Source of the DNA: Oxalobacteraceae bacterium IMCC9480
GTDB lineage: Bacteria; Pseudomonadota; Gammaproteobacteria; Burkholderiales; Burkholderiaceae_D
Reading direction: 5' to 3'
NCBI GenBank assembly: GCA_000195205.2
Contig: AEPR01000029.1
Coordinates: 1 to 38,513 of the forward strand
Length of the DNA stretch: 38,513 nucleotides
Below the pieces are notes generated by a model. That model was not told the origin of the DNA. It saw nothing but the letters and a program-made list of their open reading frames with translations, and did not search any database. Shown here in pieces: positions 15,668-23,712 of the stretch (positions are counted from its first letter, which is position 1; each line of letters opens with the position of its first letter). The translations under genes were made by a program, and so were the position numbers.

Positions 15668-17602
15668 ATGGGCAACATACTTAGCGTCGGACAAAGCGGT
15701 TTGCTGGCAGCTCAGCTCGGGGTCACCACCACCGGGCACAACATCGCCAATGCGGCCACGCCTGGCTACAGCCGGCAAGTCGTGATCCAGACCTCGGCCG
15801 GTGGTCAGAGTTCGGGAGATGGCTTTGTCGGCCAGGGCACCACGGTGGCATCGATCCAGCGGATTTACGATGCCTACACCGCGACCCGCGTCAATGCCGC
15901 GCAGACCAGCAAGGCCAGTCTGGATGCGTATTCCACCCAGGTCTCACAGATCAATAACCTGCTTGCCGATTCATCGACCGGCCTGTCGCCCACACTGAGT
16001 AATTTTTTCAATAACGTGCAGGGACTGGCGGCAGCACCGAACGGCTCGGCCCAGCGCCAGACCCTGCTGTCTGCCGGCGAGTCACTGGCAGCGCGTTTTC
16101 AGAGTCTTGACAGCCAGTTGTCCCAGATCGGCGAAGGCGTCAATGCGCAGATCGTCAGCAATGTCGGATCAATCAATGCCTACGGACAGCAGATCGCAAA
16201 GCTCAATGATGCGATCGAAAAAGCCTCGTCCGGTGCCGGTGGCGCGCCGCCGAATGACTTGCTCGACCAGCGCGACCAGATCGTTTCCGAGCTGAGCAAG
16301 CTGGTCAAGGTCACTGTCGATAACCAGGCCGGCAGCGGCTACAACGTCAGCATCGGCAATGGCCAGCCTATCGTGGTCGGCACCACCACCTTTGCCCTGA
16401 GTATTGCGACTTCGCAGACTGATGCCAGCAAACTGGTGGTCGCATACCAGAGCGGCAGCACCTTGCTGAGCTTGCCGGATTCGTCGATCAGTGGCGGCAC
16501 GCTCGGTGGCTTGCTGGACTTCCGGACCAATTCGCTCGATCCTGCCCGCAATGAACTGGGCCGCGTGGCGGTCGGGCTGGCGACTAGCTTCAATGAACAA
16601 TCCAAACTCGGGGTCGATCAAAACGGCATCGCAGGCAAGGATTTTTTCAAGGTGGCCGGACCGCTGGTGTCGCCAAGCAAACTCAATTCAGCCTCCAATC
16701 CAGCCATCAGCGCGACGATTGCGTCGTCGACCGATGCCGCGTCGCTGACGGCCAGCGATTACAGCGTTGCCTACGACGGTATCAACTACACGATCACCCG
16801 CTTAAGCGATAAGTTTTCGGCCTACACAGGTGCGTTCCCTCCGACGGTCGGGCCGGTCGACGGCATCACGTTCTCGGTCGGAACCGGAACGATGGCGGCC
16901 AATAGCAGTTTCCTGGTCCGCCCGACCATCAGCGCCGCCGGCAGCATCGCCGTCAAGCTGACCGATACCACCGAAATCGCCGCCGCTGCACCCGTGGTGC
17001 TGGCCGCAACAGGGACCAATGGCGGCAATGGCAAGATCAGCGCTGGCAGTGTCGATGCCTCTTTTCTGACAACGCCACCGGCTCTGCCGCTCAAACTCAA
17101 GTTCAGTAATGGCACGTTCGACACCGTGCCTGCCTCGCTGACGACCCCGATCTCGTACACGTCGGGCGCGAATGTGACTCTCAACGGGATCAGCTTTAAC
17201 ATCACCGGCGCACCGCTCGAAGGCGACACCTTCACGATCGCTGCCAACACGTCGGGCGTGGCCACCGGCGATAACCGCAACGTGGTGGCGCTGGGCGCGC
17301 TGCAGACCAAGAACCTGCTGGTCGGCGTCGGCGCGGCCAACACGCCGAGTACGACACTGGCCGGCGCGTTCGGCCTGATGGTCAACAACGTCGGCAACAA
17401 GACCCGCGAAGTGATGGCCAATGCGGCGTCGGAAGGCAAGCTGGTTGATAGCGTACTGGCGATCCAGCAATCGCAATCCGGGGTCAATCTCGATGAAGAA
17501 GCCAGCAATTTGCTGCGCTACCAGCAGGCCTATCAAGCCGCCGGAAAAATCATGCAAACCGCCAGCACGCTGTTTGATGTCTTGCTCAGCCTTGGCCGAT
17601 AG
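15668..17602 (+). CDS. flgK: FlgK, hook-filament junction protein 1
   Basis: 644 residues. N-terminal axial motif: MGNILSVGQSGLLAAQLGVTTTGHNIANAATPGYSRQVVIQTSAG. C-terminal axial helices: QSQSGVNLDEEASNLLRYQQAYQAAGKIMQTASTLFDVLLSLGR. Between them is a long Ser/Thr/Gly/Ala-rich variable region, about 100 residues longer than the enteric protein, as is common in Burkholderiales. FlgK is exported with FlgN and joins hook to filament. The stop overlaps the flgL ribosome site. Confidence 0.95.
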   Translation: MGNILSVGQSGLLAAQLGVTTTGHNIANAATPGYSRQVVIQTSAGGQSSGDGFVGQGTTVASIQRIYDAYTATRVNAAQTSKASLDAYSTQVSQINNLLADSSTGLSPTLSNFFNNVQGLAAAPNGSAQRQTLLSAGESLAARFQSLDSQLSQIGEGVNAQIVSNVGSINAYGQQIAKLNDAIEKASSGAGGAPPNDLLDQRDQIVSELSKLVKVTVDNQAGSGYNVSIGNGQPIVVGTTTFALSIATSQTDASKLVVAYQSGSTLLSLPDSSISGGTLGGLLDFRTNSLDPARNELGRVAVGLATSFNEQSKLGVDQNGIAGKDFFKVAGPLVSPSKLNSASNPAISATIASSTDAASLTASDYSVAYDGINYTITRLSDKFSAYTGAFPPTVGPVDGITFSVGTGTMAANSSFLVRPTISAAGSIAVKLTDTTEIAAAAPVVLAATGTNGGNGKISAGSVDASFLTTPPALPLKLKFSNGTFDTVPASLTTPISYTSGANVTLNGISFNITGAPLEGDTFTIAANTSGVATGDNRNVVALGALQTKNLLVGVGAANTPSTTLAGAFGLMVNNVGNKTREVMANAASEGKLVDSVLAIQQSQSGVNLDEEASNLLRYQQAYQAAGKIMQTASTLFDVLLSLGR

Positions 17603-17613
17603 GAGTCCGGATC

Positions 17614-18855
17614 ATGCGTATCAGTACCGCCGCTTTTTATGAAAACGCCAGCACCAGGATTAGCGACCTGCAATCGGCCACGGCGCAAAAGCAGACGCAG
17701 ATTGCGTCCGGCAAGCGCATTCTGACCCCGGCCGATGATCCGGTGGCGGCTGCTGCCGCACTGACGGTCTCGCAGGCGATCGACGTCAACACCCAGTTCG
17801 CTGCCAACCGCGGGACCGCGAAAGATGCCTTGTCGCTGCAGGAAAGCGTCCTGAGCAATTACACGACGCTGCTGCAGAACGTCAAGACGCTGACCATCGC
17901 CGCCGGCAACGGTGCGCTCGATGACAGCCAGCGCCAGTACATGGCCAGCGAACTGGCCGGTCGCTATCAGGAACTGATGGGTATCGCCAATAGCCGCGAC
18001 AGTACCGGCAACTATATTTTTGGCGGCTTCAAGAACACGCTGGCACCGTTCACCGATGTGGCGGGAACCACGGCCACCTATAACGGTGACCAGGGGCAGC
18101 GGCTGTTACAGGTCAGTACCTCGCGCCAGTTGTCGATTAACGATGCAGGTAGTGCGATCTTCCAGAACATCAAGAGCGGCGACGACAGTGTCTCGGTGAC
18201 GCCCGATGCCGGCAATAGTGCCACCGCTACCGGTGCGATCAGCGCGGCCACCGTGACGGATGCGACGCAGCTGAAGCATCACAATTACAGCATCGACTTC
18301 ACGACCAGCGCTGCACTCCCGCCGGTGACCAGTTACAAGGTATTCGATCTGACCACGGATCCAAAAAAGACCGGCACGCCGGTGGCAGCGGCCAATTACA
18401 CGACCGATCCGCAAACCATCGCCTTCGATGGCTTGCAATTCTCGGCCAGTGGCACGCCCGCCAGCGGCGACAAGTACAACATCAATCCGAATGCGCAGAG
18501 CATCTTCAAGACCATCGGCGACCTGATCACGGCGCTCAATACGCCAGCTACCGGCGTGACCGGCAAAGCCAATCTGACAGCCAGCTTGAGCGCGGCCAAC
18601 ACCAATATCACGGCAGCACTGGATACGACATTGAACGTGCGCGCGGCAGGTGGTGCGCGCTTGCAGGAACTCGATACGCTCGATAACGAAGGCGACAACC
18701 GCAGCCTGCAATATGCATCGACCTTGTCGAACCTGCAGGATCTCGACTACGCCAAGGCAGTCAGCGAACTGACCCAGAACCAGCTGACCTTGCAGGCGGC
18801 CCAGCAATCGTTCGTGAAGATTGCCAACCTGTCGCTGTTCAATTACATCAACTAA
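17614..18855 (+). CDS. flgL: FlgL, hook-filament junction protein 3
   Basis: 413 residues. The flagellin-like N-terminus is MRISTAAFYENASTRISDLQSATAQKQTQIASGKRILTPADDPVAAAAALTVSQAI. The C-terminus is LQYASTLSNLQDLDYAKAVSELTQNQLTLQAAQQSFVKIANLSLFNYIN. These coiled-coil ends are shared with flagellin; the central domain is variable. AGGAG overlaps the flgK stop, 8 nt before ATG, so the two genes are translated together. FlgL is the second junction protein, exported with FlgN. It is the last gene of the flg block and converges on the minus-strand fli operon with a gap of only 14 nt. Confidence 0.95.
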   Translation: MRISTAAFYENASTRISDLQSATAQKQTQIASGKRILTPADDPVAAAAALTVSQAIDVNTQFAANRGTAKDALSLQESVLSNYTTLLQNVKTLTIAAGNGALDDSQRQYMASELAGRYQELMGIANSRDSTGNYIFGGFKNTLAPFTDVAGTTATYNGDQGQRLLQVSTSRQLSINDAGSAIFQNIKSGDDSVSVTPDAGNSATATGAISAATVTDATQLKHHNYSIDFTTSAALPPVTSYKVFDLTTDPKKTGTPVAAANYTTDPQTIAFDGLQFSASGTPASGDKYNINPNAQSIFKTIGDLITALNTPATGVTGKANLTASLSAANTNITAALDTTLNVRAAGGARLQELDTLDNEGDNRSLQYASTLSNLQDLDYAKAVSELTQNQLTLQAAQQSFVKIANLSLFNYIN

Positions 18856-18860
18856 GCCGG

Positions 18861-18888
18861 TCGTGCGCTTCAGTGATTGAGGCGCACG
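18861..18888. other. Stem-loop spanning the flgL / exported-protein 3' ends
   Basis: TCGTGCGCTTCA (18861-18872) pairs with TGAGGCGCACGA (18877 onward, 18878-18888) as a 12-bp stem with one G-U pair and a 5-nt loop. It overlaps the stop codon of the minus-strand gene. No T run follows on either strand, so it is not a classic intrinsic terminator. It may block 3' exonucleases for both convergent messages. Confidence 0.5.
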
Positions 18889-19271
18889 ATCGCGCATTGC
18901 TGCGCCAGCACCACCAGCTTCACGCCGGGCATGTCGGGACTATTGCCAAGCTGGACCAGCTGGCATTGCAGCAGTCCGGCCAGTTGGCCGTCGAACTGCA
19001 CCAGTCGTAAAAAACGACCCGCCGAAATCGAGCCATCCGAGATCGCATACAGCGGCACGCTCTGTCCCTGGAAATCCCTGGTGCGTCCCTGCAATCCATT
19101 GAGGTCGCGCCCGCGACCCAGCTCGGCTGCGCTGCCGCCATCCAGATTGACGATGACGTTGCGTTTCTCTTCGATGACGTTCATGTGCGCCGCCACCAGT
19201 GGCGTCGTGGCGGTGGCGGACAATACGGTGGCGCCGAGCAGAAGGGCGCAGAGGCGGGAGATTATTTTCAT
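18870..19271 (-). CDS. Unrecognised exported protein after fliR
   Basis: 133 residues with a signal peptide (MKIISRLCALLLGATVLSATATTPLVAA, cleaved near 20-28). The mature part is about 105 residues, rich in Gly/Leu/Gln and beta-prone, with two cysteines (C103 and C126) that could form a disulfide. I do not recognise a family. An AAGGA ribosome site precedes ATG 19271. It begins 17 nt after the fliR stop on the same strand, so it is probably the last gene of the fliL-R operon, and it has no known counterpart in the enteric operon. A periplasmic role linked to flagella is suggested only by position. Confidence 0.65.
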   Translation of the reverse strand: MKIISRLCALLLGATVLSATATTPLVAAHMNVIEEKRNVIVNLDGGSAAELGRGRDLNGLQGRTRDFQGQSVPLYAISDGSISAGRFLRLVQFDGQLAGLLQCQLVQLGNSPDMPGVKLVVLAQQCAIVRLNH

Positions 19272-19288
19272 GACGGATTCCTTGCAGA

Positions 19289-20065
19289 TTAACCGCCGGT
19301 GAGCTGGCGGATCATGTTGATGGTTTCTTCGAACAGCTTGGCCATCGGCGTGGCCAGATAGGGCAGAACCAGGCCAAGCATCGCAAAGCCGATTGTCAGG
19401 GTGATCGGGAAACCGATCCCGAACAGGTTCAGTGATGGTGCTGCACGGGTCAGGATGCCGAGGGCGACATTGGTGATCAGCAGCGCCGCGACGATCGGCA
19501 GCGCCAGCTGCAGTCCGGCACTGAACAGCCGGCTGGCCCAGCGCACTACCTGTTCGGCGATATTCCCAGCGAGGGGACCGACCGTGATCGGCATCGTGGT
19601 AAAGCTGTCGACCAGCGTCGAGAGCAAGGCCAGGTGGACATTTGCCGCCAGATACACCATCAGTACGATCAGGCTGAGGAACTGGCTGACCGCATTCGAG
19701 CGACCGCGCGACTGCGGATCAAAGAAGGTCGCAAAGCCCAGGCCCATGGTCATGCTGGCGACCTCGCCAGCCATTTCGACCGCCGAAAAAATGATCCGCA
19801 TCGAGAACCCCATCGCAATCCCGATCAGCAGCTGCTGCACCAGGATCAGCAATCCCTGCATCGACATCGGTTCCAGTCCGGACGGTACCTGCACCAGCGG
19901 GGCGACAATCATCGCGATCAGGATGCCCAGCCCGACCTTGATGCGTCGCGGCACGCTGGCATTGCCGAACACCGGCGCTACCGCAATCAAGCCGAGGATG
20001 CGCGTCAGCGGCCACAGGAATCCGGTGATCAGGGCATTGAGTTCGGCGGAGCTAAAGTTGAGCAT
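19289..20065 (-). CDS. fliR: FliR, flagellar export gate protein
   Basis: 258 residues, all-membrane, with the family N-terminus MLNFSSAELNALITGFLWPLTRILGLIAVAPVFGNASVPRRIKVGLGILIAMIVAPLV and about six hydrophobic segments. The motif GLGFATFFDPQSRGRSNAVSQFLSLIVLMVYL and the C-terminal NLFGIGFPITLTIGFAMLGLVLPYLATPMAKLFEE are typical. FliR joins FliP and FliQ in the type III export gate in the MS ring. It follows fliQ by 18 nt. Confidence 0.95.
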   Translation of the reverse strand: MLNFSSAELNALITGFLWPLTRILGLIAVAPVFGNASVPRRIKVGLGILIAMIVAPLVQVPSGLEPMSMQGLLILVQQLLIGIAMGFSMRIIFSAVEMAGEVASMTMGLGFATFFDPQSRGRSNAVSQFLSLIVLMVYLAANVHLALLSTLVDSFTTMPITVGPLAGNIAEQVVRWASRLFSAGLQLALPIVAALLITNVALGILTRAAPSLNLFGIGFPITLTIGFAMLGLVLPYLATPMAKLFEETINMIRQLTGG

Positions 20066-20083
20066 GCGGGCGCGGGACCGGCG

Positions 20084-20353
20084 CTAGCCGATCATCGACG
20101 GAATGCCGCTGAACATTTCGCGCATGTAGTCGAGCATGATCGACAGCATCCATGGACCGGCGATGACCAGCGTGACAAAAATGCCGACCAGTTTCGGGAT
20201 GAAGGACAGGGTCTGTTCGTTGATCTGGGTGGCGGCCTGGAAAATGCTGACGATCAGGCCGATCAGTAGCGCCACCATCAGCAGCGGCGCGGCGACCATC
20301 AGCGTGACTTCCATCGCATGCCGGCCCATCACCATGACGCTTTCGGGTGTCAT
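20084..20353 (-). CDS. fliQ: FliQ, flagellar export gate protein
   Basis: 89 residues, exact family size. It starts MTPESVMVMGRHAMEVTLMVAAPLLMVALLIGLIVSIFQAATQINEQTLSFIPKLVGIFVTLVIAGPWMLSIMLDYMREMF, with two transmembrane helices and the conserved QAATQINEQTLSFIPK loop. It forms part of the FliPQR export gate. It is preceded by fliP with a 9-nt gap and followed by fliR. Confidence 0.96.
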   Translation of the reverse strand: MTPESVMVMGRHAMEVTLMVAAPLLMVALLIGLIVSIFQAATQINEQTLSFIPKLVGIFVTLVIAGPWMLSIMLDYMREMFSGIPSMIG

Positions 20354-20362
20354 CAGGGGCTC

Positions 20363-21118
20363 CTAATAAAAACTCTGCGCCAGCGAACCGATCAACAGCT
20401 GCCAGCCATCGACCAGCACGAACAGCATCAGCTTGAACGGCAGCGACACGATAGACGGCGACACCATCATCATGCCCATCGACATCAGCACGCTGGCGAC
20501 CACCATGTCGATGATCAGGAACGGAATGAAGATCGCAAAGCTGATCTGGAAGGCGGTCTTCAGTTCGCTGGTGATGAAGGCCGGCACCAGGATCCGCAGC
20601 GGCACATCATCGGGGCCTTGCAGGGCCGGGCTGTTGGACATCTTGACGTACAGGGCGAGGTCGGCCTGGCGCGTCTGTTTCATCATGAAGGCTTTCAGCG
20701 GTGCCGCGCCGCGCTCCATGGCCTGGGTCATGTTGATTTTGTTTTCCTGCAGCGGCAGATAGGCGTCGGCATAAATTTTGTCGAACACCGGGCCCATCAC
20801 GAACAGCGTCAGGAACAGGGCCAGCCCGACCATGACCTGATTGGGCGGTGCCGATTGCGTGCCGAGTGCCTGCCGCAGCAGTGACAGCACGATGATGATG
20901 CGCGTGAAACTGGTCATCATCAGCAGTGCCGCCGGCAGGAAGGACAGTGCCGTCAGCAGCAGCAGCGTTTGCAGGCTCAGCGTGTAATTCTGTCCGCCGC
21001 CGGCGGTCGGGGTACTGGTGAGTGCCGGCAGGCCGGCTTGCTGGGCATAGGCGGCCAGCGGCAGGACGACCAGGGCAACTGCGCTCCAGCGCAGGCAGGT
21101 CGACAACTTAATGTGCAT
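20363..21118 (-). CDS. fliP: FliP, flagellar export gate protein
   Basis: 251 residues from ATG 21118; the frame is open another 240 nt upstream inside fliO, but [26 protein letters not shown] is a proper signal peptide, as FliP requires. The core [67 protein letters not shown] and [53 protein letters not shown] is nearly invariant in the family. It nucleates the FliP5Q4R1 gate. The start overlaps the end of fliO by 11 nt. Confidence 0.95.
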   Translation of the reverse strand: MHIKLSTCLRWSAVALVVLPLAAYAQQAGLPALTSTPTAGGGQNYTLSLQTLLLLTALSFLPAALLMMTSFTRIIIVLSLLRQALGTQSAPPNQVMVGLALFLTLFVMGPVFDKIYADAYLPLQENKINMTQAMERGAAPLKAFMMKQTRQADLALYVKMSNSPALQGPDDVPLRILVPAFITSELKTAFQISFAIFIPFLIIDMVVASVLMSMGMMMVSPSIVSLPFKLMLFVLVDGWQLLIGSLAQSFY

Positions 21119-21584
21119 TGTCCATTCCGGGGGTGTTCGGCTTGTTGTTGATGTGGTCGGCCTTGCGTTTGTCGATGGTCTGCTTGAGCCAGTCCGAGAA
21201 ATTTTTGGCCAGCGGTGCGACTGCAGAGAGTTCGACGCCTTCCTGTTTCGGCATCGTCGACAGGGCATTGATCGACGTTGGCGTGACGCCGACGACGATC
21301 CACTGGTCAGCCACTTCGACCACCAGAATGCGTTCGCGATTGCCGACGCTGACGCCACCGACGATCTTCAATGCGCCTGCAGCGGCATGCTTACCTGCGC
21401 CCATTTTTTTCATTGACCAGGCGACGGCGATCAGCAAACCCAGTACCAGGATCAGACCGACCATCACCTGCAGCATGCTGCCTGGCGAGGTCGATGTGGA
21501 TGCCGGTGCTGCCGTCGTCACCGCTTGCGCGAAAATCTGCGGCGCCGCCAGCAGCGCCGGGAACAGTATCCCGGCCCGCTTCAT
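21108..21584 (-). CDS. fliO: FliO, export gate assembly factor
   Basis: 158 residues. The N-terminus has a signal-like hydrophobic segment ([20 protein letters not shown]) and then a single strong transmembrane helix ([26 protein letters not shown], about residues 37-62). The cytoplasmic domain [40 protein letters not shown] is the conserved FliO fold. FliO helps assemble the FliP ring and is not part of the finished motor. It overlaps fliN by 4 nt (ATGA) and fliP by 11 nt. Confidence 0.92.
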   Translation of the reverse strand: MKRAGILFPALLAAPQIFAQAVTTAAPASTSTSPGSMLQVMVGLILVLGLLIAVAWSMKKMGAGKHAAAGALKIVGGVSVGNRERILVVEVADQWIVVGVTPTSINALSTMPKQEGVELSAVAPLAKNFSDWLKQTIDKRKADHINNKPNTPGMDNAH

Positions 21585-21994
21585 CGGTTGAGCTTCTTGA
21601 TACGTTCGGCCGGCGAAATGATGTCGGTCAGGCGGATACCGAACTTGTCATTGACCACCACGACTTCGCCCTGGGCGATCAGACAGCCGTTGACCAGCAC
21701 ATCCATCGGTTCACCGGCCAAACCATCGAGCTCGACGACGGAACCCTGCGCCAGTTGCAGCAGGTTCTTGATGGCGATCTTGGTCCGTCCCAGTTCGACC
21801 GTCAGCTGGACCGGAATATCGAGAATGAAATCGATATCGTTATGGGTCGCGAGTTTGCTGCTGCCGGCGAATTCCTGGAACACGGTGGGTGCCGCCTGCT
21901 GCGCGTTGAGCGCGGCTTTTTCGGCTTGCTCCTGCTCCGCAATGGCGGCGCCCCAATCGTCCTCTGCTGCCTGTTGTTCGTCGTTGTCAGCCAT
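21581..21994 (-). CDS. fliN: FliN, flagellar motor switch protein
   Basis: 137 residues from ATG 21994. An ATG four codons upstream is also in frame, but GGAG lies 6 nt before 21994. The N-terminus is acidic and Gln/Ala-rich. The C-terminal SpoA domain is NDIDFILDIPVQLTVELGRTKIAIKNLLQLAQGSVVELDGLAGEPMDVLVNGCLIAQGEVVVVNDKFGIRLTDIISPAERI, the best conserved part of the C ring. FliN docks the FliH-FliI ATPase and forms the base of the switch. It overlaps the end of fliM by 8 nt. Confidence 0.95.
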   Translation of the reverse strand: MADNDEQQAAEDDWGAAIAEQEQAEKAALNAQQAAPTVFQEFAGSSKLATHNDIDFILDIPVQLTVELGRTKIAIKNLLQLAQGSVVELDGLAGEPMDVLVNGCLIAQGEVVVVNDKFGIRLTDIISPAERIKKLNR

Positions 21995-22988
21995 TGTCAT
22001 CTCCATGCAGTGCGTCGGTTGAACTCTGGGCCAGTAACTTCTCGACCCGTAATGCGTATTGCCCGTTGAATTTGCCGTACGTGCATTCCATCACCGGCAC
22101 GCCATCGACTTTTGCCAGGACCACGTCCGGCACGGCCAGCGGAATGATGTCGCCGACCTTCATGTTGAGGATAGCCCCGAAGTTGCTTCGGGCGACACCA
22201 AAATCAGCGATGATTTCGACCTCGGCGGTCTGGATCTGTTGTGTCATCAGCCGGATCCAGCGCTTGTCGACTTCCAGCGTCTCGCCTTGCAGGCTACTGG
22301 TGAGTATGTCGCGGATCGGCTCGATCGTGGAGTACGGAATACAGAAGTGCATTTCGCCGCTGACCGGCCCGAGCTCGATCGTGAAGGTGGTGCAGATCAC
22401 GACTTCGTTGGGGGTGGCGATGTTGGCGAACTGGGTGTTCATTTCGGAACGGATGTACTCGAACTCGACCGGATAGACCGGCTCCCACGACTTCGCGTAA
22501 TTTTCGAAGACGATGGCCAGGATGCGCTGGATGATGCGCTGCTCGGTCTGGGTAAAGTCGCGTCCTTCGACACGCGTATGGAAACGGCCGTCGCCGCCGA
22601 ACAGGTTATCGACGATCAGGAACACCAGGTTCGGATCGAACACCATCAGCACCGTGCCGCGCAGCGGCTTCATGTGCACGAGGTTCAGATTGGTCGGCAC
22701 CACCAGGTTGCGGATGAATTCGCTGTATTTCGAGACGCGCACCGGACCGATCGAGACTTCGGCGCTGCGTCGCAAGAAGTTGAACAAGCCGATCCGCAGC
22801 AAGCGGGCAAAGCGTTCATTGATGATTTCCAGCGTCGGCATGCGGCCGCGCACGATGCGTTCCTGCGTGGCCAGATTGTAGGGCCGCACACCGGACTGGT
22901 CTTCCGGCGCATGCGCGTCTTCCTGGTCGCCATTGACGCCCTTGAGCAGCGCATCGACTTCTTCTTGCGAAAGGAAATTGTCAGCCAT
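21987..22988 (-). CDS. fliM: FliM, flagellar motor switch protein
   Basis: 333 residues. The N-terminal peptide FLSQEEVDALLKGVNGD (residues 4-20) is the CheY-P binding site. The middle domain shows MPTLEIINERFARLLRIGLFNFLRRSAEVSIGPVRVSKYSEFIRNLVVPTNLNLVHMKPLRGTVLMVFDPNLVFLIVDNLFGGDGRFHTRVEGRDFTQTEQRIIQRIL, with the GGDG loop that contacts FliG. The C-terminal SpoA domain pairs with FliN. Phosphorylated CheY binding here reverses the motor. It starts 6 nt after fliL. Confidence 0.96.
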   Translation of the reverse strand: MADNFLSQEEVDALLKGVNGDQEDAHAPEDQSGVRPYNLATQERIVRGRMPTLEIINERFARLLRIGLFNFLRRSAEVSIGPVRVSKYSEFIRNLVVPTNLNLVHMKPLRGTVLMVFDPNLVFLIVDNLFGGDGRFHTRVEGRDFTQTEQRIIQRILAIVFENYAKSWEPVYPVEFEYIRSEMNTQFANIATPNEVVICTTFTIELGPVSGEMHFCIPYSTIEPIRDILTSSLQGETLEVDKRWIRLMTQQIQTAEVEIIADFGVARSNFGAILNMKVGDIIPLAVPDVVLAKVDGVPVMECTYGKFNGQYALRVEKLLAQSSTDALHGDDNG

Positions 22989-22994
22989 GGCCGC

Positions 22995-23516
22995 TTACTG
23001 GATCACGAAAGAAGTGAAAAACACGTCGTTGACTTTTTGCGGTTTGCCGCGCTCCGAGAACGGCTTCTTGATTGCCGTAATGATGTCATCGGCCAATTGC
23101 TTCTTGCCGTCGGGCGTGTTGATCTCTGAGGCCTTTTTGCTCGACAGGACCATCAGGACCCGACTGCGGATTTGCGGCAGGTAGACCTTGATTTCTTCGG
23201 ACTGCTTGTCATCAGCGACCTGGACCGTCATGGCAATCTGCAGGTACTGATCTCCGGCTTCCTGTTGCAGGTTGACCGTGAACGGATCGAGCACCAGGAA
23301 CACCGGCGCTTTGGCGGCTTCATGCGATTCTTCGGCATGCTCGCCGGCCGGCTTGGCTTTCTTCCCCATCAGGAAATAGCCTGCTCCGCCGCCAGCCAGT
23401 GCCAGGACCACGACGGCAATGATGATGAGCTTGAGTTTTGATTTCTTTTTGCCACCGGCGGCATCATCTGCTGCTGGTGCGGTTGCCGGAGCGGCTGGTT
23501 TGGGTGCGGTCGCCAT
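22995..23516 (-). CDS. fliL: FliL, basal body-associated motor protein
   Basis: 173 residues: an Ala/Pro-rich, then Lys-rich cytoplasmic tail, one transmembrane helix (about residues 29-50) and a periplasmic domain (PVFLVLDPFTVNLQQEAGDQYLQIAMTVQVADDKQSEEIKVYLPQIRSRVLMVLSSKKASEINTPDGKKQLADDIITAIKKPF) of the stomatin-like FliL fold. FliL surrounds the stator and supports torque. AAGGAAA precedes the ATG. It is the first gene of fliLMNOPQR after a 196-nt gap from fliK. Confidence 0.93.
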   Translation of the reverse strand: MATAPKPAAPATAPAADDAAGGKKKSKLKLIIIAVVVLALAGGGAGYFLMGKKAKPAGEHAEESHEAAKAPVFLVLDPFTVNLQQEAGDQYLQIAMTVQVADDKQSEEIKVYLPQIRSRVLMVLSSKKASEINTPDGKKQLADDIITAIKKPFSERGKPQKVNDVFFTSFVIQ

Positions 23517-23712
23517 CTCGTTTCCTTGTGAACTGGTCTGAACTTTCAGTAACCATTATTAAAAAAAAAGACCTTGCCGGATGCCTCGAAAAGAGCACTG
23601 AACACAGCGCAGATCGGCGCATGCCGGGGTGTTTTTTTTGCCTCGCCATGGTACGCGAGAAATGGTTACGTGACGACCTCGCAAGGGAAGCATTTGCGCG
23701 ACGCGCCGGGCT

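Noticed and set aside
21119-21358. N-terminal extension of fliP by 80 residues
   Set aside because: It lies inside fliO in another frame, and the downstream ATG 21118 gives the expected signal peptide.
22059-23129. 356-residue plus-strand open frame
   Set aside because: Antisense to fliM and fliL, His/Asp/Arg-rich, without a ribosome site or recognisable family.
23600-23640. Sigma-28-like GCCGATCT upstream of fliL on the minus strand
   Set aside because: The -10 core is fair, but the -35 at the right spacing is only an A run (about 3 of 8 matches).
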